Part shown: positions 7,538 through 14,769 of the stretch, one piece after another
Layout: each line of letters begins with the position of its first letter
Numbering within the stretch: the stretch's first letter is position 1
Assembly (NCBI GenBank): GCA_020859875.1
Contig: JAJBVJ010000007.1
Coordinates: 1 to 19,211 of the forward strand
Direction of reading: 5' to 3'
Source of the DNA: Rikenellaceae bacterium
GTDB taxonomy: Bacteria; Bacteroidota; Bacteroidia; Bacteroidales; Rikenellaceae
Length of the DNA stretch: 19,211 bases
The notes under the pieces: model-generated
Database searches by the model: none
Told to the model about the DNA's origin: nothing
The model's input: the letters and a program-made list of their open reading frames with translations, nothing else
Program-made: the position numbers and the translations under genes

Positions 7538-9877
7538 CTACATATAAAATTTGATTCCGATAAAATATGTTCGGGGCAGGGAAGGGCCGTAAACGTATGA
7601 GGCGTCCTTGAGCCTGCCGTAATCGAGGTCTTTCTGGAACTGGTCGAAAACGTTTTTGATGCCCCCGCTCACCTCGAGGTTACAGTGGGCGGACAGGCGG
7701 AAATTATAAGCCAGTTTGAATCCGACGTCGAAAAATCCGCGAACCCTCTTTTGGGTTTCCGTTTCCTCTACGTCTCCCGCTGCGTCGTACTCTGCAAGGA
7801 TATGCTGTACGAGCATGGGCCCCGTACAGTTACCGAAGACAGAGGCATTGAAACTTGTCCGCACGGGGATATTGAGTGTAAAATAGCCGTAATGATCCGG
7901 GGAGCGGAACATTTTTTTCTGAGGTTCGACCTCTTCCGACCACTCGAAAGGTTTGGTGTACCGGCTTTTCTGGAAGGTGTACCCCAACTGCAGGTCGAAC
8001 GCACCCGGGATGCCCAGTTTCAGTTCGGTATTGAGCCCGGCAACGACCGCCGCGTCGGCGTTTTCCCGACGCATAAGCCGGAAAACCGTACCGTCGTACA
8101 TCTCTTCACCGTATTGCACGAGGGTGAAAACGTCGTTCAGGCGGGTATAGAAACCCTCTATAAGAAGGTTGGCCTGTACACTACCGAAATTATGATAAAG
8201 GTCTGCCGAACCGCTCACCGAGTGGGAGTACTCGGGCTTGAGGTTGTCGGCAAGCTCTATCAGCGATACGGTACCGCCCACGGCGTCTACATGGAGGTCT
8301 TCGTCGTATGCCTGCGGGGCGCGGTAGCCGCTTGCATAACTGAGCCTAAGGCCTACCTTTTCGCTCGGGCTGTACCGTACATTCGCACGGGGGCTGAAAA
8401 CGGCGTTGCGCATCAGGTTGTGCTTGTCCAATCGACCGCCGACTATGACGTTGTACTTTTCGGTCTTCCATTCGTTCTGGAGAAATGCGCCCACCACATT
8501 ACTCACCTGGCGCATATCGCGTCCGTAGCCGAGCATCACGTCATGGAGGTTGTTATGGGAGAATTCGGCTCCGGCGGTAAGTTCCGCAGGGGCAAACCAT
8601 GCCCGGTTCATGGCGAACGTGTACTGGGAGCCCGCAACCACGGTCAAATCGTCGGTATCGCCGTAGGCATCCGGGTTCATATCGGTACCGAAATAGCTCT
8701 GGCGGGCCACTTTCTGAGCGGAGGTATAAATCCCCAAGCGGTGGCGGTAATCTGGTGTGAACCAGTCGAACTTCAAGCCTCCGCCGTCGATCAGGTGATT
8801 CAGCTGCTCGGCGATGACGGCTTCGTGGGGCGGTTTTTTAAGGTCGTCGCCGCCCCGGCGAAATTCGTGGATGTGGTGGTATTCGGCCGTTATCTTCGAA
8901 TACATGCCGGTTTTGTAATATCCGCGGAACCCGATAGTCTCCGACTTGATCTTGGGAATATCGCTGAACCCGTCTTTGTTGCGGTCGTAGGCGTCACGGT
9001 CGCGGATCATCCCGAAGAGATAGACCCCCGCCTTGTGGTCGTCCGAAACGAACGCCGCGTTTAGTGAGGTATTCATATCTACCGTCTTCCGGTCTATAAT
9101 ATTGGTAGTATTGGAGAGCGAAAAGGTATTTCGGAGGGGTTCTTTTGTGATTACATTCACTACGCCCCCAATGGCGTTTGCTCCGAAGAGTGCCGAGCCG
9201 CCTCCGCGGATCACCTCGATCCGCTCCACCATGGCCACGGGAAGCTGCTCGAGGCCGTAGACGGCCGACAGCGAATTGAAAATAGGGCGGCTGTCGATAA
9301 GAATTTGAGAATACTGTCCTTCCAGGCCGTTGATCCGAAGCTGGGTGGTGCCGCAATTGGAGCAGTTGTTTTCAACGCGCAGTCCGGGCTGGAACCCGAG
9401 TGTCTGGGTCAGGTTGGAAGATGCGGTGCGCTCGAAGGTCTTTGTGGAAATGACATTTACGATGGTCGCCGACGATTTTTTGTCGGTTTCGTTCCTGCTC
9501 GACGATACCACCACTTCATCCATACTGAATGTGGCCTCCTCGAGATCGAAGTTGACTTCGATCGTATTTTTACTTACCGTTTCGATCTTATGTTCCACCG
9601 TGTGGTAGCCCAGAGCGGAAGCGCAAATAGTAAAGTGCCCTTCGGGAATGTCTTTTAAGAAGTAGTGGCCGGTGGCGTCGGTGGTGGTTCCGATCGTCGT
9701 CCCTTTTATCGTGATCGTAATATATGGCAGGTGGTCGTGGGTGCCGGCCTTTACCACATGGCCGGTTATATTGGCGTCGGTGCGCGGTTTGCGCTGTGCC
9801 GCCTGGTTATCGTCGGCAAAAGCGAAGACAGGGGCGATCATTAGCGCGGCGAAGAGCAGCGTTTTAATTCTAAACAT
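7538..9877 (-). CDS. TonB-dependent outer-membrane receptor with Cys-X2-Cys plug motif
   Basis: A 779-residue protein starting at ATG 9877 (MFRIKTLLFA), with a signal peptide ending near FAFA (about residue 21). Order: carboxypeptidase-regulatory-like domain (about 36-112), a TonB-box-like DEVVVSSSRN (120-129), the plug (about 135-255) with RINGLEGQYSQILID and IEVIRGGGSALFGANAIGG, then the 22-strand barrel. The plug carries NCSNCG, Cys172/Cys175. The barrel has GYRAPQAYDED and NLKPEYSHS, the region where haem and siderophore receptors carry FRAP and NP-L boxes. Iron, haem or another metal complex is therefore the likely cargo, but this is inference. It lies 66 bases downstream of the histidine-rich membrane protein, probably one transcript. 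The last residues are KFYM: Met ends the chain where outer-membrane barrels usually end in Phe or Tyr. Confidence 0.93.
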   Translation of the reverse strand: MFRIKTLLFAALMIAPVFAFADDNQAAQRKPRTDANITGHVVKAGTHDHLPYITITIKGTTIGTTTDATGHYFLKDIPEGHFTICASALGYHTVEHKIETVSKNTIEVNFDLEEATFSMDEVVVSSSRNETDKKSSATIVNVISTKTFERTASSNLTQTLGFQPGLRVENNCSNCGTTQLRINGLEGQYSQILIDSRPIFNSLSAVYGLEQLPVAMVERIEVIRGGGSALFGANAIGGVVNVITKEPLRNTFSLSNTTNIIDRKTVDMNTSLNAAFVSDDHKAGVYLFGMIRDRDAYDRNKDGFSDIPKIKSETIGFRGYYKTGMYSKITAEYHHIHEFRRGGDDLKKPPHEAVIAEQLNHLIDGGGLKFDWFTPDYRHRLGIYTSAQKVARQSYFGTDMNPDAYGDTDDLTVVAGSQYTFAMNRAWFAPAELTAGAEFSHNNLHDVMLGYGRDMRQVSNVVGAFLQNEWKTEKYNVIVGGRLDKHNLMRNAVFSPRANVRYSPSEKVGLRLSYASGYRAPQAYDEDLHVDAVGGTVSLIELADNLKPEYSHSVSGSADLYHNFGSVQANLLIEGFYTRLNDVFTLVQYGEEMYDGTVFRLMRRENADAAVVAGLNTELKLGIPGAFDLQLGYTFQKSRYTKPFEWSEEVEPQKKMFRSPDHYGYFTLNIPVRTSFNASVFGNCTGPMLVQHILAEYDAAGDVEETETQKRVRGFFDVGFKLAYNFRLSAHCNLEVSGGIKNVFDQFQKDLDYGRLKDASYVYGPSLPRTYFIGIKFYM

Positions 9878-9943
9878 TTCGGTTTGGATTATCGTTAAAC
9901 ACAAATGGTTTCTGTCCGTCGGAGATGTACGGACCGATGTAAA

Positions 9944-10306
9944 TCAAAAGATGTTCGACGATACGGGAGGGCCGCGCAGGTGGCCAGCGGGGATTTCCCG
10001 GGAGACGGGTTTCGATTGCGGCCCGATACCATAGCGGTGGCTTTCGCCGTCGAGGATGGAGATTCCCCCCAGCAGTACGGTAAGAACAAGGAATATTAGG
10101 GAAAGGTGTGCGATGGTCTCCAGCTGGAGCACCGAATGGGTGTGGCCCGGGTTATCGCTCGATCCGGAATAGGGATGGGAGTGGCAGATAACGACCCCGT
10201 CGACGATATGGACGTGCGGGAAAAGGGTGACGCTTCCCATATACCAGCAGAAAATTGCCAGCAGTGCTGTCGAAACGATCCTTTTTATGGTTATTCCCCC
10301 GTTCAC
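9944..10306 (-). CDS. Small histidine-rich membrane protein, probably metal-related
   Basis: A 120-residue protein, if started at GTG 10306 (MNGGITIKRIV). No ATG exists near the N-terminus, and a TTG at 10327 sits inside the likely promoter element. It has a first membrane segment or uncleaved signal (about 10-29) and a second one (about 68-85). Between them lies a loop with seven His and one Cys: HVH (31-33), CHSH (41-44), HTH (55-57) and His67. This density is typical of metal-binding loops (Zn, Cu, Ni or Fe). The tail (86-120) is polar and Pro/Gly-rich. It directly precedes the Cys-X2-Cys TonB-dependent receptor. I recall similar short histidine-rich proteins beside such receptors in Bacteroidota but do not assign a family. 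The role is inferred: capture or hand-over of metal at the inner membrane, facing the periplasm. Confidence 0.75.
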   Translation of the reverse strand: MNGGITIKRIVSTALLAIFCWYMGSVTLFPHVHIVDGVVICHSHPYSGSSDNPGHTHSVLQLETIAHLSLIFLVLTVLLGGISILDGESHRYGIGPQSKPVSREIPAGHLRGPPVSSNIF

Positions 10307-10324
10307 TCCGATATTTTTCGAGGG

Positions 10325-10332
10325 CAAAGATA
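10325..10332 (-). promoter_or_regulatory. Bacteroidetes -7 promoter element (TATCTTTG) for the His-rich gene/receptor unit
   Basis: The minus strand reads TATCTTTG, an exact TAnnTTTG match, about 19 bases before the GTG start at 10306. It supports GTG as the start, because the upstream TTG lies inside the element. No TTG is seen at -33. Confidence 0.55.
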
Positions 10333-10349
10333 ACTATTAATTCCGCCAC

Positions 10350-10379
10350 GGGGAATCCCCCATGTTATGGTAATGTTAT
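10350..10379. promoter_or_regulatory. Candidate operator region: GGGGA-A-TCCCC palindrome plus ATGTTAT direct repeat
   Basis: A perfect palindrome with one central base (10350-10360) covers the -33 position of the promoter at 10325-10332. Just upstream are two copies of ATGTTAT (10362-10368 and 10373-10379), 11 bases apart, about one helical turn. The placement suits a regulator site controlling the histidine-rich gene and receptor. The regulator is unknown. Confidence 0.35.
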
Positions 10380-10473
10380 TTCTCGGATAATCATAAATAA
10401 TTACGGAAGGTTCGAGACTTTTCTCATATCTTGGGTAAGTTCGAATATTCGCAGTGGCCACACCTGGCGGGCC

Positions 10474-11187
10474 TCATCGTCCGATGTTATTTGAAAAATC
10501 TCGCTCCCGTGACGGCTGTGCGACGAACGGCCAGTCGATCATATAATTATGATATACGCTTCGGTCGAGGAATTTTTCATTAAATGCCTGGTAATCGTTG
10601 TTTATCCTCGATATCCCGAATGAAAAAATCGATATCACAACGGCGGATACGGCCATCCATTTCAACCCGCGGCGCTTGAAGATGCGGCAGATATTTAGCC
10701 ATGGTCTAAAAAACAGTACGACAATCGCCAGGATGAAATAGATATTGTAATCGGGGTAAAGACCGAATTCGGCTTCGGTTCTCCAGAACATAACCAGACC
10801 TATCTCGCAAAAGAAACCGGTGAGCAGTCCCAAAAAGACAAAATTAAGCGGCCAAAGATCGCCGACTATTCTTCGGGCCCTCCGGCCGGCCGTCGAGGCC
10901 TCCTGCACGGGGCGTTGCAGCCAGAAGGTAAAACAGAGGGACTGTCCGAATATCGCGCAAATATAGGCGCAGATCACATTATAAAAATTCATCTCCCTGG
11001 GTGGAAGCACGAGTATGTCGTAACAGGGGTCTGTCCAGATCACACGGAGCAGCTCCCGGTAGTAATACATCAGGCAATATATCACAAGGGCCAGAGTAAG
11101 GCCCAGCACTATCCCAACCACAATCCTTTGCAGTGACAAATTTAAAATTGCCGGGCCGGGCCGCATGGAAAATTTTTCGGGTTTCAT
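10474..11187 (-). CDS. Unrecognised five-helix membrane protein, coupled to GH95 gene
   Basis: A 237-residue integral membrane protein that I do not recognise. Hydrophobic segments lie at about 21-43, 68-90, 112-135, 148-164 and 176-192, separated by basic loops (GRRARR 101-106, KRRG 171-174). The N-terminus is short (MKPEKFSMRPG). The hydrophilic C-terminal tail (about 193-237) contains SRINNDYQAFNEKFLD and ends without another helix. The start at 11187 overlaps the stop of the preceding GH95 gene in an ATGA, so the two are translationally coupled. The frame is open 50 codons further upstream, but that stretch lies inside the GH95 gene. The downstream 167 bases hold no gene. I see no terminator hairpin there. 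The function is unknown; no catalytic motif is visible. Confidence 0.8.
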   Translation of the reverse strand: MKPEKFSMRPGPAILNLSLQRIVVGIVLGLTLALVIYCLMYYYRELLRVIWTDPCYDILVLPPREMNFYNVICAYICAIFGQSLCFTFWLQRPVQEASTAGRRARRIVGDLWPLNFVFLGLLTGFFCEIGLVMFWRTEAEFGLYPDYNIYFILAIVVLFFRPWLNICRIFKRRGLKWMAVSAVVISIFSFGISRINNDYQAFNEKFLDRSVYHNYMIDWPFVAQPSRERDFSNNIGR

Positions 11188-13676
11188 ATGGGTCGGCAGT
11201 TTAGGTATTCCCGGGTTGTCAGAGTGTATTGAGCTCCGGGGACAGGGGTAAACTCCGTAATATACCAATCGCCGTCCGGGTAGCTTTCGTATGGGGCATA
11301 TAAAATCATGGCAGGATGGGAGGTTCTGATCCGGCACGGGCCCCCCTCGAACGATACCATTACGGCTTCTGTCAGCCTTCCCTCTTCCCAGCTTACGGAC
11401 AGATCCATATTGCCGCGGACTATCACTCCCTCGATTTCACCAGAGGGCCACTGGGGCGGAAGCGCCGGAAGCAGGTGTATCTCACCCAGGTGGCTTTGCA
11501 CCAGCATCTCGATGACCCCTGCCGTCGCACCGAAATTCCCGTCGATCTGGAATGGGGGATGTGCATCCAAAAAGTTGGGATAGGTACCCCCTCCGAGCGA
11601 GCTCTCGCCGGTTCCGTCGGTATAGGTCATTATGTCGCGCAACAGTTTATATGCATGGTCACCGTCCAGAAGCCTTGCGGCCAGATTGATCTTCCATGCC
11701 TTGCTCCATCCCGTCCCCTGGTCACCGCGAATTTCGAGGCTACGTCTTGCCGCCTGGGCAAGGGCCGGGGTTCGGAGCGGTGAAATATCGCTTCCCGGAT
11801 GGAGTCCCACAAGGTGGGACAGGTGGCGGTGGTGCGGATCGGCTTCTTCGTATTCCCGTGGCCATTCCAGCAATTGCCCTTGCGAGCCGATGCGGTAAGG
11901 CAGGAGCCTACTCTTTTTATCCGCCAGCTCACACCGGAATTCATCGTCGATACCGAGGATTTCCGATGCCTCGATAAGGTTGGTGAACAGTTCGCGTATA
12001 ATTGCAATGTCCATGGTGGCTCCCTCCGTCAGACTATAGGGGTTCCCTCGATACATAAACGCATTTTCGGGGGAGGTGGACGGCGAGGTCACAAGCACCC
12101 CGTCTTTTTCTGTCAGCCAGTCGAGGCAAAAGAGCGCGGCCCCTTTCATTACGGGATAGGCCCGGTTTCGAAGGTAGTCCGTATCGCCCGTAAAGGCATA
12201 ATGTTCCCATAGATGGCGGCAGAGCCAGGCTCCACCCATATACCAATTGGCCCACACGGGGTCTCCAGTACCCATTCCCACCGCATTCGAAAGGGGCCAG
12301 ATGTCGGTATTGTGGTGGGCGACCCATCCGCGGGCACCGTAACAACGGGCCGCCGTCGCCGCTCCGGTTTTCGAAAGGTCGGCGATCAGGTCGAGCAGCG
12401 GCCGGTGCATCTCGGAAAGGTTTGCGGATTCTGCGGGCCAGTAGTTCATCTGGGTATTTATATTGAGGGTATAATTGGAACTCCACGGTGGCCGCAATTC
12501 GCTGTTCCAGATACCCTGCAGATTTGCCGCCGATCCCCCGGGGCGGGAAGCCGAGATCAGCAGGTACCTTCCGTACTGGAAATAGAGCGCCTCGAGATCC
12601 GGATCGTGGGCACCCCGGGAATAGGATTCAAGCCTCCGGTCGGAAGGAAGATTATTCGCCCCGGACTGTGGCGAAATATTGCCGAGAGTGAAGGTGAGCC
12701 TGTCGAAGAAACTGCGGAAATCTTTGGTATGGCGCTGCCGTAAATCCGCGTAATCTTTTTGCAGGGCCCCGGAGAGGTGTCTTTCCGCAATCACTTTTTC
12801 ATCTTTTCCTTCGCTGTCGGGACATTTGTCGAATCCGTTGAAACTCGTGGCGGCAGATAAAATAATAAGCGCACCGTCCGCTCCGCTAATGTGTATTCCT
12901 GTTCCGTCGGCCGATATTTCCCCGCCGTCGGCGACAGCCTGTGCTATGGTTATAAAACGCATCCCGCTGCATCCGCACGAATCTTCCTGCCGGATAGGTT
13001 CCCGGCCGCCGCCCGGATTGTAATAGACGGGGTCGACCCTCGCCGGAGCCTTTCCGCGCATTTCTATGCGGTCGTGGCCGACCGGTAAGACCTCATGGTT
13101 CAAAAGACTCGATAGGGTTATATCCACCTCGACCGTTCGGGGGGTGTCTGCGGTGATCCTTACTGCCATTATCCTGTCGGGATTCGACACGAATACTTCG
13201 CGGGTAAAGGTTACTCCGCCGGCCGTGAACCGGGTCAGGGCGACCGCATCCCTTAACGACAGATCCCGGTAGTAGCCCGTATATTCTTCATCGGGAAGCT
13301 TCTGCCATTTATGGAGATCACCCATCGGCATAAAGCTTTCGGTATATTGCCCCTGCATTTTTCGGGCGAGAAGGTTCGCGGCCGGGTAATCTTCCCGGGC
13401 GATCGCCTCACGCAGGGGTTCCAGATACCGGAAGGCTTCCGGGTTGGGATCGCTATCCCTGGGGCCTCCCGACCAGAGGGTGCCTTCGTTCAGCTGAATG
13501 AGTTCCCGCTCCACTCCCCCGAAAACCATCGCTCCGATATGGCCGTTTCCGAGCGGCAGCGCCTCGATCCACCTGCCGGCCGGTTGGTCGTACCATAATT
13601 TCAGCTCCTGAGCGCCGGCATTGGAACCGGAAAGGATGCAAAATAGAAACAGCGGGAAGATAGCAGTCGTTTTCAT
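11184..13676 (-). CDS. GH95 family alpha-L-fucosidase (secreted)
   Basis: An 830-residue glycoside hydrolase with a signal peptide (MKTTAIFPLF to about GAQ, residue 23). The N-terminal domain opens with WYDQPAGRWIEALPLGNGHIGAM, the GH95 hallmark. The (alpha/alpha)6 part contains NINTQMNYWPAESANLSE, with the Asn405/Asn407 pair that positions water. The acidic block EWPREYEEADPHHRHLSHL (604-622) holds the general acid, equivalent to Glu566 of Bifidobacterium AfcA. IDGNFGATAG includes Asp712, matching AfcA Asp766. The enzyme inverts alpha-1,2-linked L-fucose; some GH95 members prefer alpha-L-galactose, so specificity is open. The location is the periplasm or outside. It is not in a SusCD-type locus here: its partner is the coupled membrane protein. 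No exact TAnnTTTG lies upstream; TACTTTG near 13703-13709 (minus strand) is a one-base-short candidate. Confidence 0.95.
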   Translation of the reverse strand: MKTTAIFPLFLFCILSGSNAGAQELKLWYDQPAGRWIEALPLGNGHIGAMVFGGVERELIQLNEGTLWSGGPRDSDPNPEAFRYLEPLREAIAREDYPAANLLARKMQGQYTESFMPMGDLHKWQKLPDEEYTGYYRDLSLRDAVALTRFTAGGVTFTREVFVSNPDRIMAVRITADTPRTVEVDITLSSLLNHEVLPVGHDRIEMRGKAPARVDPVYYNPGGGREPIRQEDSCGCSGMRFITIAQAVADGGEISADGTGIHISGADGALIILSAATSFNGFDKCPDSEGKDEKVIAERHLSGALQKDYADLRQRHTKDFRSFFDRLTFTLGNISPQSGANNLPSDRRLESYSRGAHDPDLEALYFQYGRYLLISASRPGGSAANLQGIWNSELRPPWSSNYTLNINTQMNYWPAESANLSEMHRPLLDLIADLSKTGAATAARCYGARGWVAHHNTDIWPLSNAVGMGTGDPVWANWYMGGAWLCRHLWEHYAFTGDTDYLRNRAYPVMKGAALFCLDWLTEKDGVLVTSPSTSPENAFMYRGNPYSLTEGATMDIAIIRELFTNLIEASEILGIDDEFRCELADKKSRLLPYRIGSQGQLLEWPREYEEADPHHRHLSHLVGLHPGSDISPLRTPALAQAARRSLEIRGDQGTGWSKAWKINLAARLLDGDHAYKLLRDIMTYTDGTGESSLGGGTYPNFLDAHPPFQIDGNFGATAGVIEMLVQSHLGEIHLLPALPPQWPSGEIEGVIVRGNMDLSVSWEEGRLTEAVMVSFEGGPCRIRTSHPAMILYAPYESYPDGDWYITEFTPVPGAQYTLTTREYLNCRPI

Positions 13677-13750
13677 GGGCCGCGGCTAAGGTTGAGTGGT
13701 TACAAAGTAGGAAAAATATTGAAAGGAAAAAAGCGGGAACCCCGGAAATA

Positions 13751-13782
13751 AAAAAAACCCAATAGGAGGCCTATTAGGTTTT
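13751..13782 (-). terminator. Terminator after tRNA-Leu
   Basis: AATAGG (13761-13766) pairs with CCTATT (13770-13775) across a three-base loop. A C.A mismatch follows, then CC/GG and A/T pairs. On the minus strand it ends in a run of eight T. It lies a few bases after the tRNA 3' end. Confidence 0.85.
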
Positions 13783-13785
13783 ACG

Positions 13786-13869
13786 TGCCCAGAACAGGAG
13801 TCGAACCTGCACATCATCACTGATACTCGCCCCTGAAACGAGCGCGTCTACCGATTCCGCCATCTGGGC
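13786..13869 (-). tRNA. tRNA-Leu, anticodon CAG
   Basis: An 84-base class II tRNA. The acceptor stem GCCCAGA pairs with TCTGGGC, followed by discriminator A. The anticodon stem CTCGT/GCGAG holds loop TTCAGGG, reading CAG. The variable arm is long (ATCA/TGAT pairing). The T-loop is TTCGACT within CAGG...CCTG pairing. The CCA end is not encoded, so it must be added after transcription. It has its own promoter and terminator and is independent of the neighbouring genes. Confidence 0.96.
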
Positions 13870-13887
13870 AATAACGGACAGGGTGTG

Positions 13888-13895
13888 CAAATATA
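13888..13895 (-). promoter_or_regulatory. Bacteroidetes -7 promoter element (TATATTTG) for tRNA-Leu
   Basis: The minus strand reads TATATTTG, an exact TAnnTTTG match about 18 bases before the tRNA 5' end, within an A/T-rich stretch (13888-13909). No clear TTG -33 element. The rest of the 380-base space between 13677 and 14056 holds only this element, the tRNA and the two terminators. Confidence 0.65.
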
Positions 13896-14001
13896 ATAAA
13901 AAATATTTTCCGGGGACTCCATGAAGGATAAATTAGAGCGCCAAATGGAGAATCCGTCGGATATACGGCGGGTAAAACCAGTCTTTCGAGATATCCATAA
14001 A

Positions 14002-14032
14002 AACCCCGAAAGCCTCAAAGGCTTTCGGGGTT
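14002..14032 (-). terminator. Terminator after the receptor/lipoprotein/nitroreductase operon
   Basis: A perfect 13-base-pair stem (AACCCCGAAAGCC / GGCTTTCGGGGTT) with five-base loop TCAAA. On the minus strand a run of T follows. It begins 24 bases after the nitroreductase stop and closes the three-gene operon. Confidence 0.93.
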
Positions 14033-14056
14033 GACTGTAAGACTTGCTGTTTGGGA

Positions 14057-14758
14057 TTAGTAACCTATGGTTTGTGCCACGATGAATTCGTGGTTTTCAT
14101 TGAGGGACAACAATTCCATCAAACCGGCTTCGACCCCGCCGCGAACCACGGCTTTAAGGCCTTCGCTTGCGCAGTAGAGGTAAACGTTCTGGGTGCAGTG
14201 TCCGGCATCGAGGCTTGCGAACCGTACCCTGATCTCCGGTGAGTTGAGGTATCCGTCGATCATTTCATTGCCCGTATTCTGGTAACGGCTGTAATCCGCC
14301 ACGAAAACAAGGTTCAGCGGAGCGGTTTTAGCCGCAGGGAAACCGCCGGCCAGCTCCCGTAAATCTCCCTCTATGACGGGGTGAAGCTGGTGATTCACGG
14401 CATCGTAGATATAGATACCGTTGGAAAGGATCGCATAAACTTTAAGTGGATAGAGGGCGAGTGCCGAGGGAGCGGTTTTTTTACCGTCTTCGCGGTTGCT
14501 GCCGTAAGCGGCCCACATGATTTCGGAGAGGTGTTTGAGCGAAAGGTCGCCGGTTTGGAAATCCCGGTCGGATTTGCGTTTGCTCATCACGGTCATAAGG
14601 GTGCCGCCGCCCGTAAGGTCGGGCTGCTCGAGTTGGATAGTTTCGAAATTTGTCAGTGTCATCGGCGTAATGGTTTGTAATTGGTTCTCTTGTGCTTTGA
14701 GACAAAGTGCGGTCATTACAGACGAAATAATGACCAAAATAAATGTTTTTGTTTTCAT
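14057..14758 (-). CDS. Exported nitroreductase-family protein (SagB/ThcOx-like)
   Basis: A 233-residue protein with a signal peptide (MKTKTFILVI to about KAQ, residue 23), so it is periplasmic or exported. The nitroreductase fold is visible in MSKRKSDRDFQTGDLSLKHLSEIMWAAYG (58-86), whose Arg/Lys cluster binds the FMN phosphate in this family. HPVIEGDLRELAGG, APLNLVFVADYSRY and AGHCTQNVYLYCASEGLKAVVRGGV (185-209) follow, the last being the second FMN/dimer segment. The layout resembles the SagB/ThcOx branch of FMN oxidoreductases, often coupled to peptide modification. Export is unusual because FMN would have to be acquired in the periplasm. It is the last gene of the operon, 11 bases after the DUF4249-type lipoprotein. 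The substrate and electron donor are unknown; quinone or peptide oxidation, or scavenging of nitro compounds, are all possible. Confidence 0.87.
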   Translation of the reverse strand: MKTKTFILVIISSVMTALCLKAQENQLQTITPMTLTNFETIQLEQPDLTGGGTLMTVMSKRKSDRDFQTGDLSLKHLSEIMWAAYGSNREDGKKTAPSALALYPLKVYAILSNGIYIYDAVNHQLHPVIEGDLRELAGGFPAAKTAPLNLVFVADYSRYQNTGNEMIDGYLNSPEIRVRFASLDAGHCTQNVYLYCASEGLKAVVRGGVEAGLMELLSLNENHEFIVAQTIGY

Positions 14759-14769
14759 AATCGTTTTAT

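Noticed and set aside
7685..9064. A 459-codon open frame on the plus strand inside the receptor gene
   Set aside because: It is antisense to a well-supported receptor and its product has no domain or signal; high-G+C codon use on the opposite strand keeps the frame open.
10384..10407. A/T-rich stretch ATAATCATAAATAATTA resembling a Fur-type box
   Set aside because: The inverted symmetry is poor, and the Fur consensus for this group is not something I can match with confidence.
10442..10451. Palindrome CGAATATTCG downstream of the five-helix membrane protein gene
   Set aside because: No loop and no T-run, so not a terminator; a single 10-base palindrome without context is not convincing as an operator.
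13917..13950. Inverted repeat CTCCAT / ATGGAG around 22 bases, between the operon terminator and the tRNA promoter
   Set aside because: Short arms and a long spacer; easily expected by chance, with no promoter beside it to regulate.
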